Of a stretch of DNA of 64,000 nucleotides, positions 9,052 to 15,951 are shown piece after piece. Made by a program: the position numbers and the translations under genes. Source of the stretch: Bacteroidota bacterium (GTDB lineage: Bacteria > Bacteroidota > Bacteroidia > Bacteroidales > FEN-979). The notes under the pieces were generated by a model that saw only the letters and a program-made list of their open reading frames with translations, was not told the DNA's origin and searched no databases. Location of the stretch: assembly GCA_026391795.1 (NCBI GenBank), contig JAPLDI010000049.1, positions 1-64,000 on the forward strand. The letters run 5' to 3'. Position 1 is the first letter of the stretch. Every line of letters starts with the position of its first letter.

Positions 9052-10359
9052 ATGCCTGAAATCCCATTTTCCACTTCTGCTGAACAGCGCCCGAAATTTC
9101 TGAACGAGTACGAGAAATTGACTTCACAGCATTACAAGATATTGGGGATGAGCTGGGCAGGCTGGATATTTGATTTCTATGACCTGATCCTGTTCACATT
9201 TTTGCTTATCCCCATCTCAAAGGAATACCATTTTTCTGACATGGAGATGTCGTATGTATTGGGAGCGACTCTTGCAGCAACGGCGATCGGGGGCGTGATC
9301 TTCGGGGTCCTTGCCGACCGGTTCGGCCGGAAATCGGTCCTTCAGTGGACCATCCTGACCTATTCCGTCGGGACCTTTCTGTCAGGACTTTCAGGAAGCT
9401 TCTGGATGCTGATGATCTTCCGGATTCTTACCGGGTTGGGCGTCGGGGGCGAATGGGGTACGGGACAGACCTATATCGGTGAAACATTCCCTGCAAAGGT
9501 CCGCGGACGTTATTGCGCTATGATGCAGACTGGTGCGCCTCTTGGAATTGCGCTTGCCTCCATTGTCGGCGGACTGGTTGCTCCGGTTATCGGTTGGCGG
9601 TATTGTTTTTTTATATCCCTGCTCCCGGCCATACTGGTACTATTTATCCGCCGGCACCTTCCCGAATCCGACCTCTGGCTTTACAGGAAACAGATCCTTA
9701 AATCGGGACTTACTTCCATCCTGGATAAAGGGAGTACCGGGATTAAGCACTTTTTGGAACTCTTCTCCTCCGCAAACCGCAAGTATTTTATCCTTGGACT
9801 TATCCTGGCTATCTTTGATATGTCAGCCTACTGGCTTACCTACTCCTGGATGCCGGGCTACCTCCATTCGGAGAGGCATTTTACCCTTACCAAGTCGGCG
9901 CTCTGGATTCTCGTGACCCAGACGGGAGGATTCCTGGGATACCTTGGTTTTGGTTTTGTGGCTGACCGTCTTGGCCGGCGGCCGGCATACAGTATCTATT
10001 CTGTTGTCATGGCGCTCGGCCTGGTCATGGTGACAATATTCTGGGATACGATCGTGATGTACAACCTGGTCATTCTCTTCTTCATGTTCATGGTCGGTTT
10101 TGGTACGGGGATGTTCGGCGGATTCGGATCGCTGTTCTCTGAACTCTTTCCGACCTCCATCCGCAGCACGGCCATGGGATCTGCGTTCAACCTTGCAAGG
10201 GGCATACAATTCTTCACGCCTGTCATCATCTCCGTTATTGCAATGCGGTACGGACTTGGTGGGGGGATCTCGCTTGCCGCCCTGTTTGCCCTGCTGACCG
10301 GTGCATGGGTCTGGACCTTCCCGGAAACAAAAGGCAGAAAATTATATGCCGGCGATTGA
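9052..10359 (+). CDS. MFS transporter, metabolite:H+ symporter type
   Basis: Twelve-helix major facilitator, 435 residues. The family motif between helices 2 and 3 is ADRFGRKS (88-95), repeated in the second half as ADRLGRRP. The long TGLGVGGEWG segment and the pattern of charged residues resemble the sialate/carboxylate (NanT/JEN, MHS) branch rather than drug exporters. The likely role is uptake of an organic acid or small metabolite with protons across the inner membrane; the substrate is unknown. It stands alone between a divergent GH47 gene and ispH. Confidence 0.85.
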   Translation: MPEIPFSTSAEQRPKFLNEYEKLTSQHYKILGMSWAGWIFDFYDLILFTFLLIPISKEYHFSDMEMSYVLGATLAATAIGGVIFGVLADRFGRKSVLQWTILTYSVGTFLSGLSGSFWMLMIFRILTGLGVGGEWGTGQTYIGETFPAKVRGRYCAMMQTGAPLGIALASIVGGLVAPVIGWRYCFFISLLPAILVLFIRRHLPESDLWLYRKQILKSGLTSILDKGSTGIKHFLELFSSANRKYFILGLILAIFDMSAYWLTYSWMPGYLHSERHFTLTKSALWILVTQTGGFLGYLGFGFVADRLGRRPAYSIYSVVMALGLVMVTIFWDTIVMYNLVILFFMFMVGFGTGMFGGFGSLFSELFPTSIRSTAMGSAFNLARGIQFFTPVIISVIAMRYGLGGGISLAALFALLTGAWVWTFPETKGRKLYAGD

Positions 10360-10461
10360 TCCCTGTGCAATTTGTCTGACTTGTCCATCCCGTTCGCTAT
10401 GCTTACGAGGATTTCGCTCGTTTCACTCGCTCAACCTGTCCGCTTGTCCGCTTGTAATTTG

Positions 10462-10469
10462 TATCTTTG
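10462..10469 (+). promoter_or_regulatory. -7 box immediately before ispH
   Basis: TATCTTTG is a consensus -7 box, only 6 bp before the ispH ATG at 10476. Since transcription starts roughly 5-8 bp after this box, the mRNA would be leaderless or nearly so. A short GTCCGCTT direct repeat lies just upstream. Confidence 0.5.
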
Positions 10470-10475
10470 CCAGTT

Positions 10476-11354
10476 ATGAATGTAACAATCGATCCACATT
10501 CCGGGTTTTGTTTCGGCGTAGTGTATGCCATCGAGATTGCCGAACGGGAACTGGCCAAAAGCGAAAAGCTCTATTGCCTGGGGGATATTGTTCATAACAA
10601 TATGGAGGTGAAGCGGCTTAAGGATATGGGATTGATCATCATCGAACAGGATGAACTCAGTAAACTTCATGACTGTAAAGTCCTGATCCGTGCTCATGGA
10701 GAGCCTCCCGAAACCTATCGTATCGCCTTTGAAAACAACCTGGAACTGCTCGACGCCTCTTGTCCGATCGTGCTGAACCTGCAGAATGAGATCCGGTATG
10801 GATTTGACGAGATGAGTGACAAAGGTGGCCAGATCGTGATTTACGGAAAGGAAGGCCATGCTGAAGTCAACGGTTTGCGTGGTCAGACCCTGGGCCAGGC
10901 TATTGTAATCGGAAACAGGGAAGACCTTGACAAGATCGATTTCAGCAGGCCTGTGCATCTCTATGCCCAAACAACCAAAAGTGTAAGCGGGTTTCAGTCG
11001 ATCGTTGAAGAGATCCGTCAACGGATGGAAACTGCAACTCCGGGAGGGAAAATCGATTTCCGCTGGAACGACACGATCTGCCGGCAGGTATCCAACCGGT
11101 CGGGTAAATTGCAGGAATTTGCCGTAAAGTTTGATGCCGTGATCTTTGTCAGCGGTAAGAAAAGCTCCAATGGGCTCATCCTTTACCAGGTCTGTAAAGA
11201 TGTAAATCCCAATACGCACCTGGTATCCTCAAAAGAAGACCTGCGCAGCGAATGGTTTTCCGGTGTCGGCGATGTCGGCGTCTGCGGAGCTACATCTACA
11301 CCCATGTGGCTGATGGAGGAGGTCGCAGCAGAAATCCGTACCATTAACGTCTGA
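10476..11354 (+). CDS. ispH: 4-hydroxy-3-methylbut-2-enyl diphosphate reductase
   Basis: Last enzyme of the MEP (non-mevalonate) isoprenoid pathway, giving IPP and DMAPP. The three [4Fe-4S] ligand cysteines are in place: C12 (SGFCFGV), C96 (DASCP) and C202 (DTICRQ). The 292-residue length is typical. I use the ATG at 10476, which gives MNVTIDPHSG as in homologues; the TTG three codons earlier is part of the promoter -7 box. recF begins 2 bp after the stop, so ispH, recF and perhaps the next genes form an operon. Confidence 0.95.
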   Translation: MNVTIDPHSGFCFGVVYAIEIAERELAKSEKLYCLGDIVHNNMEVKRLKDMGLIIIEQDELSKLHDCKVLIRAHGEPPETYRIAFENNLELLDASCPIVLNLQNEIRYGFDEMSDKGGQIVIYGKEGHAEVNGLRGQTLGQAIVIGNREDLDKIDFSRPVHLYAQTTKSVSGFQSIVEEIRQRMETATPGGKIDFRWNDTICRQVSNRSGKLQEFAVKFDAVIFVSGKKSSNGLILYQVCKDVNPNTHLVSSKEDLRSEWFSGVGDVGVCGATSTPMWLMEEVAAEIRTINV

Positions 11355-11356
11355 CC

Positions 11357-12457
11357 ATGTACCTCAAAAAACTTTCGTTAACGAACTTTAAGAATTACTC
11401 GCAGGCTGATTACCAGTTCTCAGACAAGATCAACTGCCTGGTTGGGAATAACGGGGTGGGGAAGACAAACCTGATCGATGCCATTTATTACCTCTCTTTC
11501 TGCAAAAGTTACTTCAACCCGATCGACAGCCAGAACATCCGTCACCAGGAGGACTATTTTGCCATTCATGGCACCTGTATCCGTAATGACGATTCCGCCG
11601 ATCACATGCAATGCATCCAGAAAAGGAACCACCGAAAGAAATTCCTTTTCAATAAGAAGGAATATGAAAGGCTGGCCGATCACATTGGTCAGTTTCCGGT
11701 CGTGATGATCTCTCCCTATGACCGCGACCTGATCAACGAAGGCAGTGAGATCAGAAGAAAGTATATCGACAGCGTGATCTCCCAGTTCGATAAGTTTTAC
11801 CTTGATGACCTGATTACTTATCACAAGGCGCTCTTTCAGCGGAATGCGCTGCTCAAAGCTTTTTCGGACAAGCATTATTTCGATTCCGGTGAACTCGAGA
11901 TCTGGGATGACCAGATGATCCGGCTTGGCACCGCACTTCATATAAAACGGAAGGATTTTCTCGAGCGGTTTATCCCGATATTCAGGCACTATTTCAGTTA
12001 TATCAGCTGTGCCGATGAAACTGTGGATATCCGTTACCTCTCGCAGCTGAACGAAGCCGAATTCGGCACGCTCCTGGAAGATGCCGTTGCACGCGATCGT
12101 TCAGCGCAATTCTCGACCGTGGGGATTCACAAGGATGACCTGGAATTTATCATATCGGGGTACCCGGTTAAACGTTTCGGGTCGCAGGGACAGCAGAAAT
12201 CATTTGTGATCGCTATCAAACTGGCGCAATTCGATTATATGAAAGGTATCAAAGGATACAAACCTGTCCTGCTCCTTGATGACGTATTTGACAAACTCGA
12301 TGATCTTCGCGTGCAGCAGCTGATCAGCCTGGTAAGTGAAAATAATTTTGGCCAGGTATTCATCACCGATACTTCAGAAGAGCGCATCCGGAAGATTTTT
12401 GACAGCATGGAGATCGATCATAAAATATTCACGATTTCCACAACCACCTCTTCCTGA
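11357..12457 (+). CDS. recF: DNA replication and repair protein RecF
   Basis: SMC-like ATPase that loads RecA at single-strand gaps with RecO and RecR; 366 residues. Walker A is GNNGVGKT (30-37). The signature motif lies in GSQGQQKSF, and Walker B is LLLDDVFDKLDD. It starts 2 bp after ispH. The DUF721 gene follows, a common Bacteroidota arrangement. In this lineage recF is often uncoupled from dnaA/dnaN, as here. Confidence 0.95.
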   Translation: MYLKKLSLTNFKNYSQADYQFSDKINCLVGNNGVGKTNLIDAIYYLSFCKSYFNPIDSQNIRHQEDYFAIHGTCIRNDDSADHMQCIQKRNHRKKFLFNKKEYERLADHIGQFPVVMISPYDRDLINEGSEIRRKYIDSVISQFDKFYLDDLITYHKALFQRNALLKAFSDKHYFDSGELEIWDDQMIRLGTALHIKRKDFLERFIPIFRHYFSYISCADETVDIRYLSQLNEAEFGTLLEDAVARDRSAQFSTVGIHKDDLEFIISGYPVKRFGSQGQQKSFVIAIKLAQFDYMKGIKGYKPVLLLDDVFDKLDDLRVQQLISLVSENNFGQVFITDTSEERIRKIFDSMEIDHKIFTISTTTSS

Positions 12458-12463
12458 TTTTTG

Positions 12464-12471
12464 TACCTTTG
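12464..12471 (+). promoter_or_regulatory. -7 box for DUF721 gene
   Basis: TACCTTTG at the 3' edge of recF, 19 bp before the ATG at 12491. Transcription could restart here within the cluster. Confidence 0.4.
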
Positions 12472-12490
12472 CACGTTAAAAAAAAGCCAG

Positions 12491-12781
12491 ATGCCACGGT
12501 CCAATGACCAGTCGTTGGGAGATGCAATCCGGGAGTTCCTGCATTCCTATCACCTCGAAGACAAGCTGAATGAAACGAAAGTGATTCAGTCATGGGGAAA
12601 GATCGTGGGACCTATGGTGGAGAAGCACACACACGGATTGTACATCCGCAACCGGATCCTTTTCGTGAAAGTCGATTCTGCTGCCTTGCGGCAGGAGCTT
12701 TCATTTTCCCGTTCAAAGATTGTCGGGGCATTGAATGATGAAGTAAAATCAAGTGTCATTGAAGATATTGTACTCAAGTAG
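12491..12781 (+). CDS. DUF721 (DciA-like) protein
   Basis: Small protein of 96 residues with the DUF721 core (VIQSWGKIVGPMVEKHT, then LFVKVDSAALRQELSF). DciA proteins of this family load or regulate the replicative helicase DnaB in bacteria lacking DnaC; short Bacteroidota versions are usually annotated only as DUF721. I chose the ATG at 12491; an in-frame TTG at 12461 overlaps the promoter box. The context after recF supports a replication or repair role. The next gene starts directly after its stop codon. Confidence 0.85.
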   Translation: MPRSNDQSLGDAIREFLHSYHLEDKLNETKVIQSWGKIVGPMVEKHTHGLYIRNRILFVKVDSAALRQELSFSRSKIVGALNDEVKSSVIEDIVLK

Positions 12782-13597
12782 ATGAAGCAGAAAAAGGTTA
12801 TTTTCAGGGATGCAGAGATCATTGAGTTCTGTCGCGCCACCCATGATACCAATGAGATTCACGATCCTGTTTTCATGGCAACATTGGGTAAGCGCGTAAT
12901 CGTTCCGGGTATGTTTGCTTTGACGCAGACCGTCAGCCTTTCTGCCGGGTTCCTTAAAAATCATGCCAACTCCCTGAAAGTTTTATTCAATTCCCTCTTA
13001 AGTTCCGGCGACTTTGTGACCCTCTGCACTTCCTCCCCTGAGGAGAATCCTTCGGAGGTAAGGCTGTCAGCGATCAATTGCAAGGACACCCTGACCTCGA
13101 ATGATGAATACACGCGGTTGTCGGTCAACGAAACGGAGTTTAAGGCTGATCATAAGGGCAAACTCTTCAAACTGCCGGTGACCCCTCAGCAGGTTGAATC
13201 ATTCAGCCGGTTGATCCGTTCTGAAGACAGTGATGTGGCGCACTTTCTGTTTGCTGTTGCCTATGCTTCCCAGGCATTGTTAAGGGGGATCAACGAACCC
13301 GGGACGGAGGTGGAAAAGGAAATCGACGAAATGATCAATAAAAATACCGCTATATCCCCGTTCTATCATACCCTTGAGATCCGCATTCCAACTCCCTTTC
13401 CCGTTTTCAACCCGCTTGGCGAGCTGGATTATTTTGTGCATTATGACCGGGAGAAATACTGGAAACTGTACGGTGCATATGTCCGTTGTGAATACAGGGG
13501 GAAACTGATCTTTCTGGCCCACTATAAGCTTGTGGGAATTGCCGACCGGATCATTCTCCGGATGGCAAAAGAGATTAAACATCACCAGTCCGCCTGA
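12782..13597 (+). CDS. MaoC-like (double hot-dog) protein
   Basis: 271 residues. The N-terminal half has the hydratase 2 / MaoC signature HDTNEIHDPVFM followed by GKRVIVPGM, with the usual catalytic Asp and His (DTNEIHD). The second half looks like a second, degenerate hot-dog domain with no obvious active site. Such proteins hydrate or dehydrate acyl-CoA or acyl-ACP thioesters. No fatty-acid genes adjoin, so the substrate is open. The start codon directly follows the DUF721 stop (TAGATG), implying translational coupling. Confidence 0.75.
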   Translation: MKQKKVIFRDAEIIEFCRATHDTNEIHDPVFMATLGKRVIVPGMFALTQTVSLSAGFLKNHANSLKVLFNSLLSSGDFVTLCTSSPEENPSEVRLSAINCKDTLTSNDEYTRLSVNETEFKADHKGKLFKLPVTPQQVESFSRLIRSEDSDVAHFLFAVAYASQALLRGINEPGTEVEKEIDEMINKNTAISPFYHTLEIRIPTPFPVFNPLGELDYFVHYDREKYWKLYGAYVRCEYRGKLIFLAHYKLVGIADRIILRMAKEIKHHQSA

Positions 13598-13618
13598 CCT
13601 TCCTTCTCTGTCCTGCTT

Positions 13619-14299
13619 CTACTTCTCTTTCGGGTAGCCCACCGATTGCCCAAGCATGATATACTGCCCGGGTTTTAAATTCATGGCCTTTCCAAGGATA
13701 TCCTTGTCAATGTATGCACGAACCCCTGTGGCCAACCCATCCGAAGCGCAGAAGAGGTATACATTTTCACTGATGAAGGCAGCGTCGGCCATCGCATAAG
13801 CCTCTTTTCCTTTATCGTCCGACTTCGACATTTTCGTGAAGTCAGCAATAAAAATAAGGTTGACCGGCGCTGTTTTTACAAAATCCTGGATCCCGGTCTT
13901 GTCGCGTATATCTTCTTTCAGGATCTGTACAAGATTATGTTTTTCGGCATTGTAGAGAAATAATCCCTTTGCCGTTGAAACATAAACATCAATTTCCTGG
14001 TAATTCATTGCACTGGGAGCTGTCCGTTTCTTCAGATCGGGCCGGTTGATTCCGCAGGCTGCCCACAGCAGGTTCGACAGCTGCTGGGCCGAAAGCTCCT
14101 TTCCTGAAAACTCGCGGCTGGTATGACGGTTTTTCAGGGCCTGCATCAATGGCATACCTCCGTCGGTCTGTGGTGCCGGAAGAGCGGTCACTTCCTGTGC
14201 AGCAAGAGGAATCACCTCCTGCGACAGGAGTGTAAACGGTAAAAATCCTGTTCCCGTTACCACGAGAACCACAACAAAAGAAAAGATTGTTTTTTTCAT
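13619..14299 (-). CDS. Exported nitroreductase-family (SagB-like) protein
   Basis: 226 residues with an N-terminal signal peptide or anchor (KKTIFSFVVVLVVTGTGFL). The nitroreductase core begins with ALKNRHTSREFSGKEL, followed by LSNLLWAACGINR and ends with MLGQSVGYP. Family members bind FMN and reduce nitro-aromatics or quinones, or oxidise azoline rings (SagB). An exported version suggests a periplasmic redox role, but the substrate is unknown. It is convergent with the MaoC-like gene and lies 31 bp downstream of the DUF58 gene. Confidence 0.8.
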   Translation of the reverse strand: MKKTIFSFVVVLVVTGTGFLPFTLLSQEVIPLAAQEVTALPAPQTDGGMPLMQALKNRHTSREFSGKELSAQQLSNLLWAACGINRPDLKKRTAPSAMNYQEIDVYVSTAKGLFLYNAEKHNLVQILKEDIRDKTGIQDFVKTAPVNLIFIADFTKMSKSDDKGKEAYAMADAAFISENVYLFCASDGLATGVRAYIDKDILGKAMNLKPGQYIMLGQSVGYPKEK

Positions 14300-14330
14300 A
14301 GAATGGTGATTTTGATCCGTTATGGATGTA

Positions 14331-15263
14331 TCAGAATAACTTGCTTCTCTTTACCAGGTAAGGCAGCAGTATATGTTCAAACCCGGCGTTGATATCTGCT
14401 TCCACGAAGTCGATGTGGTATTGTGCACAACGGAGCCTGAGTTCGGTTTTGTACCTGCCGACAGCCTCCATGTAGTGTTCCCTGACTTTGGCAGGAAAAA
14501 CCTTAAGCTCCTCACCGCTCTCCAGGTCGATAAACCGGTAGGGACGGTTTTCGAAATCAAATTCGAGTTCTTTCTTTTTATCGGTAACATGAAACAGAAC
14601 CACTTCATGTTTATTATGCTTCAGGTGCTGCAGCGAAGCGAATAATTCTTCTGTCCGGGCATTGCTTTCCATCATGTCACTGAGGATAATGACGAGCGAC
14701 CGTTTGTGGATCTGTTCTGCCAGCTGGTGAAGCGCATCAGCGGCAGCTGTATTTTTATGTTGATCCGGCGAAATGGGTTTCAGCATCCGTTCCAGTTCCC
14801 CGTAAAGGTATTTGTGATGAACAGAGCTTGATTTTGCCAATGTATGGAGTTCGATATTGTCGGAAAAGATGCTGATGCCGGCTGCATCCCGTTGTTTCCG
14901 GAAGAGGTAGATGAGGGCAGCGGCAACATAGACTGAAAATGTGATCTTGTTGGGATGATCAATGGTGGGTTTCTCAATGACGGGGTAATACATCGAGGAG
15001 GAGTTGTCGATGAGGATCTGGCAGCGGAGGTTCGTCTCCTCTTCGTAACGTTTTGAATAAAGCCGGTCTGTACGTCCATACAGCTTCCAGTCGATGTTCT
15101 TCACCGACTCTCCCACATTGTACTGGCGGTGTTCTGCAAATTCGACGGAAAAGCCGTGAAACGGGCTCTTATGCAGTCCGGTGATAAATCCCTCTACAAC
15201 CTGACGGGCAATGAACTCAAGCGAACCAAAGGACTGGACCCTGGACTGATCAAGAGGGGACAT
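14331..15263 (-). CDS. DUF58 domain protein
   Basis: 310 residues. The N-terminal part has the DUF58 hallmark EHRQYNVGESVKNIDWKLYGRT. A VWA-like fold follows with a degenerate MIDAS (LIDNSSSM) and VIILSDMME. DUF58 proteins are usually encoded next to MoxR ATPases and BatA-type proteins. Here no MoxR gene adjoins, though a BatA/VWA gene lies at 27.96 kb. Probably a cytoplasmic or membrane-associated component of a MoxR chaperone system. Two heptamer arrays fill its upstream region. Confidence 0.85.
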   Translation of the reverse strand: MSPLDQSRVQSFGSLEFIARQVVEGFITGLHKSPFHGFSVEFAEHRQYNVGESVKNIDWKLYGRTDRLYSKRYEEETNLRCQILIDNSSSMYYPVIEKPTIDHPNKITFSVYVAAALIYLFRKQRDAAGISIFSDNIELHTLAKSSSVHHKYLYGELERMLKPISPDQHKNTAAADALHQLAEQIHKRSLVIILSDMMESNARTEELFASLQHLKHNKHEVVLFHVTDKKKELEFDFENRPYRFIDLESGEELKVFPAKVREHYMEAVGRYKTELRLRCAQYHIDFVEADINAGFEHILLPYLVKRSKLF

Positions 15264-15300
15264 GTTGGGATTCTGTTAATTTATTTTCAGGGATTTTGTG

Positions 15301-15342
15301 TGGATGCTGGATTCTGGATGCTGGATGCTCGATGCTGGATAG
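15301..15342. repeat. Heptamer array (TGGATGC)
   Basis: Six 7-bp units in strict register: TGGATGC, TGGATTC, TGGATGC, TGGATGC, TCGATGC, TGGATAG. It is the reverse complement of the unit family at 1-65 and lies upstream of the DUF58 start. Confidence 0.92.
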
Positions 15343-15352
15343 ATTATTGCTT

Positions 15353-15380
15353 CATCCCACATCCCACATCTCACATCTCA
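15353..15380. repeat. Heptamer array (CATCCCA/CATCTCA)
   Basis: Four 7-bp units ending three bases before the trxA stop codon. On the minus strand the unit reads TGGGATG/TGAGATG, the family seen at 20108-20205. Confidence 0.9.
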
Positions 15381-15382
15381 CA

Positions 15383-15700
15383 TCAAAGATACTTCTCCAC
15401 TAAATTCTTATAGGTTGACTTTGGGACGGCACCAACCTGCTTGTCGACAACTTCTCCGTTTTTAAAAAACAGGACTGTCGGAATATTCCTGACTTTATAA
15501 TTCGCGGTGATCAATGGATTTTCATCAACATTCACCTCTCCGGCTACAATTCTTCCCTCATATTCATCTGCCAGTTCATGAATAATGGGGGAGACCATGC
15601 GGCAGGGGCCGCACCATTCTGCAGAAAAATCTACAACAGCTAATTTATCCGAGCGGATAACCTGTTCTTCAAAGGTGGCATCTGTGAGTGTCTGAAACAT
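15383..15700 (-). CDS. trxA: Thioredoxin
   Basis: Classic cytoplasmic thioredoxin of 105 residues with the redox motif WCGPC (C30, C33), the buried Asp in VVDFSAEW, and the cis-Pro in RNIPTVLFF. It reduces protein disulfides, using electrons from thioredoxin reductase. It lies downstream of dnaE on the same strand, but a 24-unit heptamer array and its own candidate -7 box separate them. Its final codons (Tyr-Leu-stop) form a TATCTTTG box that could serve the next gene. Confidence 0.95.
   Translation of the reverse strand: MFQTLTDATFEEQVIRSDKLAVVDFSAEWCGPCRMVSPIIHELADEYEGRIVAGEVNVDENPLITANYKVRNIPTVLFFKNGEVVDKQVGAVPKSTYKNLVEKYL
15384..15391 (-). promoter_or_regulatory. -7-like box at trxA stop codon
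   Basis: TATCTTTG on the minus strand overlaps the trxA terminal codons and stop. It lies 120 bp before the DUF58 start, with two heptamer arrays between. It may be a promoter or a chance product of the codons. Confidence 0.3.
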
Positions 15701-15744
15701 GATTTTGTGTTTTTATGTTTTACTTTATGGGTTGATCAGTGATC

Positions 15745-15912
15745 TGAGGTCTGAGGTCTGAGGTCTGAGGTCTGAGGTCTGAAGTCCGATTTCCGATTTC
15801 CGATTTCTGATTTCCGATTTCCGATTTCAGATTTCCGATTTCCGATTTCCGATTTCTGATTTCCGATTTCCGATTTCCAATTTCCGATTTCCGATTTCCG
15901 ATTTCCGATTTC
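15745..15912. repeat. 24-unit heptamer array with unit switch (TGAGGTC to CGATTTC)
   Basis: Exactly 168 bp: five TGAGGTC units, one intermediate TGAAGTC, then eighteen CGATTTC-type units (variants TGATTTC, AGATTTC, CAATTTC). The 7-bp phase never slips. It lies between trxA and dnaE. It creates an open frame with the heptapeptide period KSEIGNR, which I do not consider a gene. Confidence 0.96.
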
Positions 15913-15926
15913 CGTATCGCGTTCAA

Positions 15927-15934
15927 CAAAGATA
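15927..15934 (-). promoter_or_regulatory. Candidate trxA -7 box
   Basis: TATCTTTG on the minus strand; an ATTG lies 18 bp upstream, inside the dnaE stop region. If used, the trxA leader is about 225 nt and consists mainly of the 24-unit heptamer array. Confidence 0.45.
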
Positions 15935-15951
15935 CGATTTTAAATTTCCGG

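Noticed and set aside
10380-10458. Possible mobile-element end between the MFS gene and ispH (TTCGCTCG-like and GTCCGCTT repeats).
   Set aside because: Only short direct repeats are seen, with no inverted ends, transposase or target duplication.
15745-15912. CRISPR array.
   Set aside because: Units are 7 bp with no spacers, no longer repeats are present and no cas genes occur in the window.
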